NCBI GenBank assembly: GCA_038373885.1
Contig: JAWZYV010013541.1
Coordinates: 496,001 to 560,000, forward strand
Direction of reading: 5' to 3'
Length of the DNA: 64,000 nucleotides
Source: Cheiracanthium punctorium
Lineage: Eukaryota; Arthropoda; Arachnida; Araneae; Cheiracanthiidae
Shown: positions 22,720 to 35,149 of the stretch, one piece after another
Numbering within the stretch: position 1 is the first letter of the stretch
Layout: each line of letters begins with the position of its first letter
The notes under the pieces: model-generated
What the model was told of the DNA's origin: nothing
The model's database searches: none
The model's input: only the letters and a program-made list of their open reading frames with translations
Position numbers and translations under genes: made by a program

Positions 22720-24650
22720 AGACTGAGTAGCCAGCGCTTTAATAGTTATAACCTTAGTAGCACTATCGCATAGCAAATTGGAATGTAACTCTGTTTTTGA
22801 AGTCACTCCACCTCTATTTCACTGCTCGTGTAACAAGTGTTTTTCATCTTTAGCAACCATCAGACCGTAATTGTTACTATGCTTATTTTAAAGAATATTT
22901 TTTAAATAAATAGTTTCAAAGCATATTTTTTCATCATCATTTATTTCAACGGAAATAACCTATAATTATTTTTCAAACTTAATTATATTCACAAGGCTAA
23001 ATAATTAATAATTTAAAAAAACTTAAGTAATTACTTCACCATGTTAATAAAAAGATACTTTATTGGTTTATTATATGCTAAATTTTAATATAATGTGATA
23101 TCAAATTGATAGATTTTGAATACAAAATACTCAAAAAGAAATATTTACACAAAATACTGTAGACCATCTACGATGGAACCCAAAAGGTGATCGTAATTCA
23201 TACAACTGTAAACATGGTAGTTCATAAAACATGCATATAAAATAGAGCAATAAAGGATCAAATATCAAAGAAAGATTTATACAAAAATGTTTAGTGACTT
23301 TACTGGCAGTGTATTAGCTAATCTTAGAAGAAATGAGACACAACTTAATATTTTCATAACTGAAATCCATTATTAAAATATAAATTGAAAGCGAATTAGG
23401 CAATGGAATTCCCATGAAAAGAATATAAACAAAACCAATAATTTTTGTAGAAGAAATACATAGTTACCTTTAAATGAAATTAAGCATAAGAATTTTCATT
23501 AAAAAAACACGACGTAAGACGATTTTTTAATATTTTAAAGAAGAAAGTGTGAAGATAAAAAAAGAAATAATGCTTCTTCACAAACGTTTCTGTGATTTTT
23601 AGATGAATGCAAGTAAAATCCATGCTGCTAATTTTGTTTTTTTTTCGAAATAGTGCATGTTTACAATTTTTTTACTGTGTGTTTCACAACACTCACAGCC
23701 TTTAACCGTTTGTAAAGGAAAATAAAATGGCTACCAAAGACTCATTTTCAAAAACATGTATGCCTTTCGTGTATTAATTCTTTTAAAAGCTGTTAGAAAT
23801 GCTGCATTATTTAACAGAAGAAAAAAAATTCACCCTTAAACGAAATACAGAGAGAAGAAATACACATACCCATATTTATAAAAAGTAACTGGGATGAAAC
23901 AAGAAATAGAAAAATCAGCTTTGTTTCTTTCAAGACCGATTTCTAAATGAACAATTGACTAGAAGAAAATAAATGATATAGAAACCAAACAAACCCTCTT
24001 AGAAAAGCGACTTAAACTAAGAAAAAACTGAATGCACTTATTCACTTTTTACGTTGACCGCATTCCCTGGTCGACAGTCAACAGTTTATGTTTTTCTTTT
24101 TCGTTAAGGACAATAATTCATTGCACTTTTTTTTCTATGCTGAGGTGCATCTGTTGTTCCTGAGATAAGCTAAACAGAATTTCTTCTGGGAATAATGAGC
24201 TCCGCGATTACCTTCATAAATTTCAGCGTTTCCTTGCATGAAAGAACTTGTTTTTGTTTGCCCCAAAACACAACAGCAATCTGTTCGCAAGCTTCCTCAT
24301 TTTTTAGCATTTTTAATTTGGTTTCCTTAAATAATATGCTGCTAATATGTTTACAGGTCATAAAATAATAAATTTAATTAGGTGTTTTATGGACTAGTTT
24401 AGATCTTTTCAGGAAATCGGAAATGGTGGCAGCTGTAACTGAATTATTCTGGTTTTTAAACATTGATAATTATATTATGTTTAGTAATGAGATAGATAGC
24501 ACACGCTATGTATGGTGTATAGTTTAAGGAAACGCTGTTTTCAATCACAATAATATTATCTCCATACCTCATTTTGGATTGCATGTACGTTAGAAGACAT
24601 AAATCAGATTTACACCTTTAATGTTATTATTAATTTAAACGTTCACGATT
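22720..24650. other. AT-rich stretch, no gene seen
   Basis: Nothing beyond short chance frames. One minus-strand frame at 24170-24361 is discussed among the rejected items. Confidence 0.4.
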
Positions 24651-24657
24651 TTGATTT

Positions 24658-24880
24658 GTAGGGATACAGCCAATTATCTGCCGAGGGATCTAGGTCGAGG
24701 ACACTACCTTCCATGTAGGGTCTTAATCCGTACATAAGACATCTTAATCCGTATTTACGCGAAGTTTTGGAGACAACCACAGAAATTTCCGAACGGTTAG
24801 GTCAACAGGCGCTTTCTGGGCTTGAATCAAACACTTTTCGTGTCCCAACTCTATGCGTTCGGTCACTGTTCGGGCAAACG
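24658..24880 (-). mobile_element. SINE A, degenerate minus-strand copy
   Basis: Reverse complement contains TTGACCTAACCGTTCGGAAA, TCCAAAACTTCGCG and a worn form of the 3' tail, in the same order as 22460-22700. Clearly older than the other copies. Confidence 0.7.
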
Positions 24881-24889
24881 TTCATAACG

Positions 24890-27025
24890 TCTATTTTCAA
24901 TAATATCATTTTGTTTAAATGGAAAAGAAAAAGTACATAAATTCCAAGACATATTGATGGCAAACTTATTTTTTGAATAATATTTTATATAAATGCAAAA
25001 TATTAAATCTATAATTAAAAGGTCGTAAGATCATGCGGGATAGAAATTCACATTTTTCTTACTGTTTAATCAATTAAGTACATGTTTCCATAAAAAAAAC
25101 AAGTATTTCTCTCAGAAAAATTAATTTTGAATACCGCTTCTCACAAGCAGTAATATTTTTAATTGAATTAAAGCACTTAGAAAATAATCCTTGAAAACAT
25201 GACCTGCATTGAAACATTTTTTGCAGCATCATTTTTTTATTTGCCAATTATAATGCCCTGCGCATTCGGACTAAATATTGAAGGTAACTTATACCCCATA
25301 ATACTTCCTTTTCTTATGGGGTCACTTAGTAAAGAGATGTAGTTATCTGAAAGGCTGTTATGTACATAAAAACGCCAGTTGCGATAAAAGTTCAATAGCT
25401 TCACATGGATAATAGAAGACGAGTAAGATTCGTACTTAGTAAAAAGGGTAGTAAATCACTTTTTGAGCTTAGGTAGGTATAAGAAGTTTTCTCCATTGGT
25501 AATAAGGAAGTAATAGCGGAAACGTTCACCACTACTGCTATTTGTTCGTTAGTGGAGCTCTGATTGAGATCGGGGAGTTTGTGAGGGTCCGACAACACTT
25601 TAAAGGCCGAGAAACAGGAATAGCAAGGTGTTTGCAAGAATAATCAAAGTACTGCCTTACTTTGCGAAACTCCGAAAAAATTGAATCACGCCATCAAGTC
25701 CAAATATTCCGTATATTTTAGGATTGTTTTGACTCCGCTGCAGAAGCGTTTGTGAGGAGCACTTCCACATACTTCATTAAATACAATTCTCTCCTCAATC
25801 GGTTTCCATATTTTTAGAGACCTGAACAATTACATTCTTAGCCGTACATTACAAAGAGAGTTAGAATCGTGGTTTCTGTAGGCATCCGTGAATATTTTTC
25901 ACTGAAGGGTAAACATTTATTAAAATTTAAGGCAATTAACTGCAAAATAAAACACTCTTTTTACGTATATTATTTATTTCATCAGTATATCTATTTTTCA
26001 TTTTACTGCTAGTTGGATTTCTGTTTACATCTATAATTCAATATTTTTCTTTTATAAAGAACTCAGCAGCTTAAATAGTTCCCAGTAAAATTTCGAGTGA
26101 TTTGTATTTTGTTACAAAATTATATTATTTTGTTACAAAATTATATTATTCACATAAAGTAACACGCATAAAATAGGGTTTATGATTTTTCAACTTTCAC
26201 CTGTACAAGGGGATAAAAATTCATTCAATTGAAAAAAAATGATGCAGCATAAATTTGATTGGCGCTATTTAAACCGAATAATTTTATTGGTTTTAACAAA
26301 ATTTTTGTTAAACTAACAAAATGTTTCGTTTGATTACAAAAATTTTGGTGATTTTACAAAAATATTTCTCCGAATTAGAGCTAGCAAAAACTTTGTAGAA
26401 TAAAAAAAAAAATAAATAAAAATAAAAAAATAGCGTATTTATAAAGTATGATTTGCAAAGAAATATGATTTGAAGTAGGATAAATGCTTGATTTCATTTT
26501 GAGAACTAATTTGTATTTAAAATGCTTACTGGGTCTTTCTTTTGAGGCACTATTGGATTTATTATGAAAAAACGGCATTCCTCGAAGTACAGAAGATTGT
26601 TCATCTGTGATCATTTGTAAGATTATGGTTAAATTTCGGAGTTAATAATCGAAATTTAAACCGCACTGTAATATTTTTATCAGGAATTTCAATTAAAAAA
26701 GTGTACATTTGTAATACACGAAATATTTCCCAATTTTTAGAAAGCCTGGTTCGGTGTATTAATACTATTTAATTAATCGAAAAATTGTTTTTAGAGAAAA
26801 AAAAACATTCTTCTTCGATTACATTTGGGTGTTATACAGAATACATTATTTAACATTTAAACAAGTGCATTAACATTAAAAACCACCATCGGCAGAAAAC
26901 ACTGTTACTTGTTTTACTGTCTAATATTATTGGGTTTTTACATATTACCAAACGTTCTGGCTCATGTTTAGGAAATAAAAAAAATAAACCAAAAAAAGTG
27001 GTCATTTCTCATCGTTCTTTTCCAA
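24890..27025. other. AT-rich stretch; small 21-bp direct repeat
   Basis: No supported gene. TTTTGTTACAAAATTATATTA occurs twice in tandem near 26108-26149. A somewhat GC-richer patch at 25380-25900 may be a worn transposon but shows no recognisable protein. Confidence 0.4.
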
Positions 27026-27028
27026 TGG

Positions 27029-27029
<1 letters not shown>

Positions 27030-27066
<37 letters not shown>
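27030..27066. repeat. (AT)n microsatellite
   Basis: Pure AT run of about 37 bases. Confidence 0.95.
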
Positions 27067-27067
<1 letters not shown>

Positions 27068-27070
<3 letters not shown>

Positions 27071-27960
27071 TAGTTTTAACCTATGCTTTATATACATTTC
27101 GATGAAGAAACATTTTCTCATCTTTGGTAATTTAAAATTTTATCATCCAAAAACATTCTTAAAAACTGTTTATGAAAGTTATCATATAAACAATAATGGC
27201 AGTGAAGGGTTTTTATAACATTTCCATTTCAATATCCCGAACTCATAGATCTTATAAACTAGAGAAAATTTTATCTTAACAGTTTGTGAAATAGGGTGTT
27301 TAACTTACATTTCTCATGGACAAAAATTATATGGGCTGAAATCCATAGATATACATCTAAACGTCTTAACGTGTAACGTCTAACGATGTTTAATAAACAT
27401 CAACTAAATATTAATAGAATTTAAAACTCTAGAAATGTACTTTTGATCTCAATGTTGTTTACTTTCCTCAAATGTTACCACGCTTTAAATTTAAGCATTC
27501 AGAAGCAACTGTGAGGCTGCAGGTATTCAAAAATGGCATAGTTTGCATGAAAAAAGGGAGGAAGAAAGCTTTCTGGAATCCCGAAAATTTTGCAATTCAA
27601 AGATTTCTTTCAAAATAAAACTTCCTGCGATCATATTCCCAGGTTAGCCGTTAACTCTCTTTTCGCCTTCTATTTGATCTAAAACGCCGAACATTTCTTT
27701 TTTAAAGTCGTATCTGTTTTCTAGAAGATATGTGACGCTGTTCAGTCTCTAGAGATTTAAAAAAGTGAAAACTAGCCTTTATTTCTACCAGCGTAGCCAT
27801 TCCGTTTCAGATAATCCGAAGTTTGTGAAAGGTAACAGGAAGCAAAAGATAAAGTTAGGAATTTTAGAACACAGGATTTACGATGTTTTACGGTTTTAGT
27901 ATCCCGATCAAGTCACATAAATAACAGTGTGACTGAGTTACTTTTTAACATTTAAATAAA
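27068..27960 (+). repeat. segmental duplication, copy 1
   Basis: Homologous in order to 28230-29045, about 1.08 kb downstream. Shared blocks include TCTTTTTTAAAGTYGTATC, GATAATCCGRAGTTTGTGAAAG and TTTTAGAACACAGRATTTACG. Copy 1 has stops where copy 2 is open, so protein coding is not supported. Confidence 0.75.
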
Positions 27961-28229
27961 TTTTCTTTTAATGTTTCTTTAGAATAAGATTATTTTTATT
28001 ATAGAAGAGCTGAAAGTGTTTTGTTGTAGCTTGATAGGTGTAGAAGAAATCCAATAGCTTGAAACACGATCTTTAAGGACAAAAATATACTTAAGAGAGA
28101 TTATGAAGCGTATTGAAAAGAATACATGATTTAAAGTGCACTCTCTAGCTTACAAATATGTCAATATTTAGGTATTTTTGGGTAGTACCTTTTGCATGAA
28201 GAAACATAATTTGTAGTTCCTTTTGAATG

Positions 28230-29045
28230 TTTAATGGGAAAATAAATTGTTTAGTTTCAGCCTGTGTTAAATAATTATTTTTATGAATGTTTCTTTAACA
28301 GAAGGTTTATGAATATTATCCGATAATGGCGATTGATAATTACCATCCATAAATTTTAAACCTAAATGATCAAATCAAAATCGTTTTCAATTGTGCATAA
28401 TGTAAATAAATTTTTATGAAAATTTGTTTAAATGAAATTTTGCACAGAAAAAATTACTTACTTTGAAATCTGCGCATATTTGTAAAAACATGTTTTAATA
28501 AATATTAAATGAAAATCAAATGTATTCAAAACTATGCATACATATTATTTGATCAAGTCTTGTTTAGGTACTGCAGAATTTACTCATCTGTCTTAAAATA
28601 TCTTAAAGTAGCTGTAAAACTTTTGAACTGCATGTATTCAGAAATGGCACAATTTACATACACAAATTTATTTCCGGAATTGTTTAAATTTTGGAATTCA
28701 AGGTATTTTTCAAAATAAATCCTCCCAGAGTCATACTACCTATTTAACCTGTAGCTTTCTTTGCCCTTTCTATTTGATGTAAAATGCAGAAAATCTCTTT
28801 TTTAAAGTTGTATCAGTTTCCTGGGAGACATGCGACGCTATATAGTTTATGGGGACTTGAAAAATTCAAACCTAGTCTTTATTTCTGCTTGTGTGGCCAT
28901 TCAGTTCGAGATAATCCGGAGTTTGTGAAAGGTTTAAACAAGCAGATGATAAAGGTAGAGAGTTTTAGAACACAGAATTTACGATGTTTTAAGGTTTTAG
29001 TATCACGAATCAAGTCAAATAAATAATAGTGTGACTGCGTTTCTT
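28230..29045 (+). repeat. segmental duplication, copy 2
   Basis: Direct copy of 27068-27960 with moderate divergence. Open frames at 28509-28718 and 28784-29026 are not conserved in copy 1. Confidence 0.75.
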
Positions 29046-29860
29046 TCTTTTTTTTAGCATTTAAATAAGTGCACTTTTAAAGAAAGTTTTTTCGAAAATA
29101 GCGTGCTTTTATTATGGAATGGTGAAAGTATTTTGATGTAACGTCAGAGAGTCAAATAGTGAGTTATATTTTGAAATTCTGGCTTTTAGATGAATAAAAG
29201 TACACTCGACACAGAATATGAACTGTAAAGTAAGATATACAGGATTTAAACACTCTAAGCTATGTAAATATATAGTTACGGCTAGAATTATTTATACTTA
29301 TGTAGTAGTTTTAACACATCCAAAGTAGTAATAAACAGTAAATTCCATATTTTTCATTAACGATTTCATAAACATTTATTTTCTCCATCCTGCATATTAT
29401 AAAAAGATAAATCAGTTCAAATATACATGGAAAACTGCTAAATCAAGGTATTTCAATTTTGTATGTATAGATAATATTATAATTTACTTTAATACATAAT
29501 CTGTAGATGTAGCTCAATATTTGACTATGAAATAATACTTAAACTGATCAGTACAACTATTTTTGTGAAAAGTTTCTTCGTTAAAAGTTGCAGTTAATTT
29601 AGCGTTATGATAGGGGAAACTGTTTAACTTCTACTAATTGAATAAAAAACACTAATGAAAAAGAAAAGCTCGCATATTATGGACGTCCAGAAATTATTCT
29701 TTCCAATTAAAAAAAGTACTACCATTACTTAAAAATTACGCTATTATAAATCTACAAACAAGCATGTAAAATTGTTCCAAATGTGCATTAACTGAGCATC
29801 ACAATATCGAAAGTTTCAGTAATTTATTTTAAAGTCGTATCGCTTACTGAAAAATTCTTA

Positions 29861-30324
29861 CAGGTTGTCTCAAACGGATAGTAAAGCACTTTAATTCTTT
29901 AAAATAAATAAGAACTTTGTGAAAGAAAAACATAGTTTTTATTTATTTTATCATTTAACACCAGTATTTTGAGTGCTTTTTACGTACTTTAATTCTTTAT
30001 TCATTACAGATGAGTAGACAATCTAAAATTAAAAAAAAAATGTTCAAAATAAGCTAGTGAAAAGGACCATGTTAAGAAAAATTATTCTCATTAATTTTCA
30101 AAAAGTGCCTCTTCAATTTGAATACGACATCCGTACAAAAAAAAAAAAAAATCAATTTAGTAAAATGCGCCCCATACACTAAATATGAATGAGATGAAAA
30201 ACATTTTATCCTTCCATCATGAAACTTTGTATTTATAAGCAAAAATCATCAGAGGTGATATTGAACGTCTTTTTAATTTACATTGCTTACTTATCGTTAA
30301 TAGATAACCAGCAGGAACAACCTG
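29861..30324. mobile_element. fold-back mariner-type MITE, intact
   Basis: Begins CAGGTTGTCTCAAAC and ends GGAACAACCTG in inverted orientation. The arms converge through ATTCTTTATTCATTAC and GCTTACTTATCG segments. Same family as 15004-15330, 17215-17496, 6137-6530 and 60650-60787. No coding capacity. Confidence 0.65.
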
Positions 30325-30379
30325 CATATATATTTTTTTTAGAATTATGACTATTCGGAATTCGTAAGGATCTGTATTA

Positions 30380-30760
30380 ATGTTTCATTTAAAATAAAAA
30401 TAAAGCGTTTTGCAATTCGTTCTCCCCAACAGTTTTGCGATTTAAAATATCTTTCAAAATAAAAATTTCTTGAATCATATTCCCAGGTTGCCCGTTATTA
30501 CTCTGTTCAATTTCAAACACAACAACATTTCTTCTTATAGCAAAATCTTTTTTGTTAGAGATATTTTACGATGTTCATCCTGCAACTATGTAAAAATGAA
30601 GATGAAGAATTATTTATACAAGCACACCCTTTTGTTTGAGAGTTCATAAAAATAAAATGGCACATAGATATAAAAGGAAGACTGTAAAGATCGAAACTTT
30701 TGCAAGCGAAATCATAGTATACTTCCAATACATGGTATGTTGAGGTAAAATGAGAATTTA
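30380..30760 (+). repeat. segmental duplication, diverged copy 3
   Basis: Shares AATATCTTTCAAAATAAAAA and TCATATTCCCAGGTTGCCCG with copy 1 (27600-27660) in the same orientation. More diverged than the other two. Confidence 0.5.
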
Positions 30761-31611
30761 TTTTTGATCAAAAATACACATAAATTGCTTTGTAAGATAT
30801 TTCTTTTTTAGATTATAGTTTCATACATTTACAAACAATATTTAAACTCATAAAACAGTTAATTGTATTTGAAAAAAAAAATGTTTGGCAATTGAATTTA
30901 TTTTTTTTCCTTCCCTTCTGTGTCTCCAAAAATCTTTCGGGGGAACTAAACATCCCTGAAAATGTGAGAAATTCTGTTACTACTCTAAGTTTAGAAAAGG
31001 TCAAAACAGCTTATAGTCAAAGTAAGAATTTTTTTAATTATTTTTCTTTATATATATGTTTTTGTGTGGTAGGGGAAAATTAGTGTATAATTTAATGGGT
31101 ATAGAATTTAATTTTAAACCCTCAAATGTTCCTAATAAACCTTTTGGTGAGTACAAATATTGCCTACTAATGTCTCAAAATACAGAATTAAGATATTATT
31201 TAAAAACAAACTGTTTATATATTTGAGCGAAGAGAAATGCCTACTCATTTCACTTAACCTTACAATGCAAAAATCAGACGTAGAAATAGAATGTTTATCT
31301 CGAACCAAAGTCTAACAGTCCGCAGCATCATAATTCAAATTTTAAAATAATTTGCATGATAGGAAATGAATTAAATTTGATAAATTGTATTAATTTTTTT
31401 CTGGCATATTCTCATCTGTTACTTATTTCACACCACCTTTAGCGACAAAAAGCAACTCTTAATGAAGTTTCATCTCTTTTTGCTTTTAAAACTAATATAA
31501 ATATTAAATTTTCTTAGGATTAATGCACTGCATAAAACAACACAAAAATAACATGTATAACATTGTTAGTGACAGAAAACAGCGAATGAATAAAAAAATG
31601 AGTATGATCAA

Positions 31612-31680
31612 CTCGTTATACCCCGCCATGCTCAATCTCGTTATACCCCGCCATACTCAATCTCGTTATACCACGCCTAC
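31612..31680 (+). repeat. 25-bp GC-rich tandem repeat
   Basis: CTCGTTATACCCCGCCAT starts at 31612, 31637 and 31662, a 25-base period, about 2.7 copies. It is GC-rich and stands out from the AT-rich flanks. Confidence 0.85.
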
Positions 31681-32551
31681 AAGAGATGAATGCAAAAAGT
31701 GATGAATATTGCAAATATAGTAAGTACATACCGCAACGAGAAAACTCTTATATAAGCTTTAAATTTGGTATTAAAGATAGCGTAGCGGTTTCCTTTTTAA
31801 ACCTTGAATTTCTGTGAGCAGTTCATAATGGATAGATTTTTATACAACATATTCACATTCAATGTCATTAAATGCCGTCATTAAATGTCGAAATTGGGTT
31901 ATTTACACTGTGATGTACATCACATAAATATTCGTGGTCATTTTTCTTGAGTTTCTTAAATTCTTATTATTTTGGCATACTTCATTTCAATTATTTTTGA
32001 TGCCATGCTCTGCCTTTCAAAATTACCCAATCGCTGCTTGCTTACTTTAATTCCATTGGTCTAAATTGTTTCTAACTCTAAAATTGGAGTTGGTTATCGC
32101 TGCCAAGTATATTTCTCGGTAACGTCAAAAAGTGTTAGCATCTGAATTTTCTCATCAATTCACCACTTGCGGATTGTAGAAGATAAACGTGATTTTTATA
32201 ACGCTGAGCCACCCCCAGACTGCGATCTGCAATATGTTTATTTCAAACAACCTTCTCAATAAAATATTTTTCTTCCAAGAGCTTGAAGACTTCTTGTCAC
32301 GCAAATCCGCTCAAACATACGTCTCTTTTTTAGATTATAGTTTCATACATTTACAAACAACTCATACATTTAAAAAAAAGTACTTTGTTGCAGTACTTTT
32401 TTTTAAACCCAGCGCAATGTGCAGACATTTTTCACGTTTCTTGGTCCGTCATAGCACAATTTATACTTTTCAAGGTAAAGCTAAAATTTTTCACAGAAGA
32501 AAAAAAAGGCGTATACAATCAAAGGCTTTTTTTCACTGCTATTGTGACTAC

Positions 32552-32697
32552 CCTAGTAGTACAAGCTCATCCAAAGGTCGTTTTATGTGCGATATACCAG
32601 CGTTTCCATCACGTGCGGGATTCAGGTGTCGCTTACGCCAGTATTTCCGGACAAAATTCTTAGTATGATAGTTGAAAACTGCTTCATCACTTTCTTC
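32552..32697 (-). CDS. candidate protein-coding exon, unknown gene
   Basis: On the minus strand a 3' splice site (ATGTTCCAG) is followed directly by an in-frame peptide beginning EESDEAVFNYHTKNFVRKYW, continuing with a basic stretch RKRHLNPARDGNAGISHIKR and ending PLDELVLLG. It closes at GG|GTAGTC, a weak donor. The exon is 146 bases: 48 codons plus two bases. Its codons are GC-richer than the flanks, and the charge pattern (acidic, then strongly basic) looks like selected protein sequence. The family is not recognised. The donor phase matches the acceptor of the candidate exon at 17578-17764, implying an intron of about 14.8 kb. Plus-strand frames across this segment (32189-32668 and 32385-32663) are probably shadows. 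Confidence 0.5.
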
Positions 32698-32839
32698 CTG
32701 GAACATTAAAACGCGTTTTATATTTTAGAAAAAATTAAAATCTGAAACACTTTCAGCTTTTATATATGCACTGAAGTTCTATCTATTTAAAGCGTATCAT
32801 AATCCATGAGTCGTCCCCACTTCTCTTCCTCATCCCTAT

Positions 32840-33260
32840 ACGCTGGAAAGTGTATCATTATTCGTGAGTGTGGCGTATTTTTCTTCCTTGTTCCACAAAC
32901 ATATCTTTGGAATCGAAATCTGTTTTAAAATCGCCTACTAAAACTGTTTTATAATCTTCGTTAAGCATACTCCAACTGCACTTCACCATTTTAAGAACTG
33001 TTTCGAATGGGCATCATACTCCATGAGTGCACCCTATTTCTCTTCCCTGTTCCATAAAACACTTCTTCGGAATTAAAATCCACATTAAAATCGCGTACTA
33101 AGAATGTTTTACAGTCTTCGCCAGGCATATTATAACTCTACTTTCCTTTGTGATAAACTGACGCATTTGCCAGTTTCTAGCCAAATTTGGAAAATATCGT
33201 CAAGCTTGTTCTGTTAGAAGACATTTTTTGACACCAAACTTGGCGATCAATTATCAAAAA
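32840..33260 (+). repeat. Helitron-type internal repeats, two ~159-bp copies
   Basis: ATCATTATTCGTGAGTGTGG (32853) and ATCATACTCCATGAGTGCAC (33012) start homologous units with CTTCGGAATTAAAATC-like and TTTTAYARTCTTCG-like segments. The same sequence lies inside the Helitron at about 57185-57330, and both are followed by worn GCCAAATTTGG motifs. A fragment without visible ends. Confidence 0.55.
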
Positions 33261-33534
33261 TTGCAAACATTGCGTGGCTTTCAACATTTTATTCTAAGCC
33301 CCCCCTTGCACGTTCTCTGGCAAATATATTTGAAAAATGTCTCAGTTCGACAAATTGTGTCGACGCTAAAAAACCTGCTCGATTTTAATAACACTATTGT
33401 GCTAATCAAGTATAAACTGGGATTTTCCTATTCAATTGCTTCTTTTGTAAAGAAGTTTATTTCACTACGTTTGAAAATCATTTTTTATCGAGAAAGCCAT
33501 GTTAAATCGTTGCTACGTAACCAACAGCGGACCA

Positions 33535-33680
33535 ATTACGACCGTATTCACCAAGTAATTGACACCCGTCTTAACACCTTCAGATGTTAAAGAGACATCA
33601 AATATACATCCATTCGACATCTGACTCTCGTTTTGGTGAGTTAACACGGGTGTCAAGTACTTCTTGAATATGACCGTAAC
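33535..33680. mobile_element. 146-bp fold-back MITE
   Basis: ATTACGACCGTATTCACCAA at 33535 is inverted at 33660-33680 (TTGAATATGACCGTAAC). The pairing continues inward through ACACCCGT/ACGGGTGT and CAGATGT/ACATCTG, so the whole unit can fold into one hairpin. The 120-codon frame running into it (33228-33590) is not supported as a gene. Confidence 0.7.
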
Positions 33681-35149
33681 TGTTTGTTTTTATAAGTAAT
33701 GTATAGCATACTTCTTTGAACGTTTTTAGATTGTATAATATACCTGAATGAAGGACGAACTTTGGAGTATGTTTTCTGTACGCGAATTAGTTGAACATTA
33801 AAATATGCATATATAGTGCTGTTGCGAACTAGAATAGAAAGTTAAACTGAATATACAAAAGTATCAATTCTGAGCTACAACTGATTTTGCAAAGTATAAA
33901 ACGCCTGCCCACGATCAGGGAACCCGTGGAATCACTTGGATATGTGTTGAAATGTTATTGATTACAAATTAATATCTAACATATTTAATATGTACAAATA
34001 ATAACATTTTTCAATGAATTTTAATATCATCAATATAAAAATAGTGCAATTAAATAATTTTAAACTTAATCTAAGCATAATCCCTTATTAAATGATATTT
34101 GATAAGACTAATGTAAAATATTGAAATGAATCCCTAACGTTAATTTTAAGAATTTCAGTTAAATATTTTTTGCCTATAAATAGGATTGTTTAATTTTTAA
34201 TTAAATAGTATTTTTTTATCTCTAAGAAGTTTTGTTAAAGAATACCATCGTATAATAATTAATAATTCTCAGTAAATCGGATTTTAAAGATATTTATTAG
34301 GTTAAGCACGCAATTTATATATTGTTTATTACTGATTTTTTATGAATTCTAATTAAACTTTTTTGACTAATTAACTGGAAACTGTTTTCGAACGAAAGAT
34401 ATTGCATAATAACTTCATAAAAAAATTTATAGAAAAATAACAAACCGTTTATTTTAATGATCTAATTGAAGTTATAACTTGGTCTGCATCAGCAGATTAA
34501 AATTGAAATTCGTGTTATTACTTCAAATAAGATAAACTTTTTTTAACCTTTTGATATATAGCCTTTCATGGTGCACCCCAGATATGTTTCTATATTTTAA
34601 AAAAATTAATTATTTCATTAAAATGTATTAATTATAGAAAGAGATAAACTATTTATTTGCAAGGTGGCTTCGACACAATATAACACCGTTGTGAATGATA
34701 AAACTTGTACATTTTTTCTTCTTGAAGATAATTTAGTGAAAATCTTTATATAAAAATTGGAAAGACTTTAAAAATTAAAACAGACTTATGTTAAAAAAAT
34801 GTTGTATCCTCCTGTTATTAATTATTTACTAGATAATGTACATCCATTACTTTTTCTTTCATTTCTCAAGAGAAAATAATATGCATAGTGATTTTCTAAA
34901 TAAAAATCAATATGGCAGCTCGAGCTTTGGGAATGTTATGTTTGTTGTATAATTGTAGTTGCTATCAACATAATTTGTCAGTTATTTATTTCATAACTGT
35001 CAAAAAGCATTATTTCTTCTGAAAACACACTTAAGAAATGCACTAAGTGAAAACACCAAAATAACTATTCGTTCTGCTATTCGTTGCTATTATTTCTATA
35101 CTAATTTCAACAGCAAATGCTCAATGAATGTGCATCCCAGCAATTCAAT

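Noticed and set aside
24211..24347. Possible minus-strand exon ending at AAG|GTAATC
   Set aside because: The peptide looks reasonable, but the acceptor is weak and its phase does not fit the exons at 17578 and 32552.
32189..32668. 159-codon plus-strand frame and an overlapping 92-codon frame
   Set aside because: Opposite the better-supported minus-strand exon at 32552-32697; two frames open over the same bases suggests stop depletion caused by that exon.
33228..33590. 120-codon plus-strand frame
   Set aside because: Starts in Helitron-type repeat and ends in a fold-back MITE; peptide not protein-family-like.
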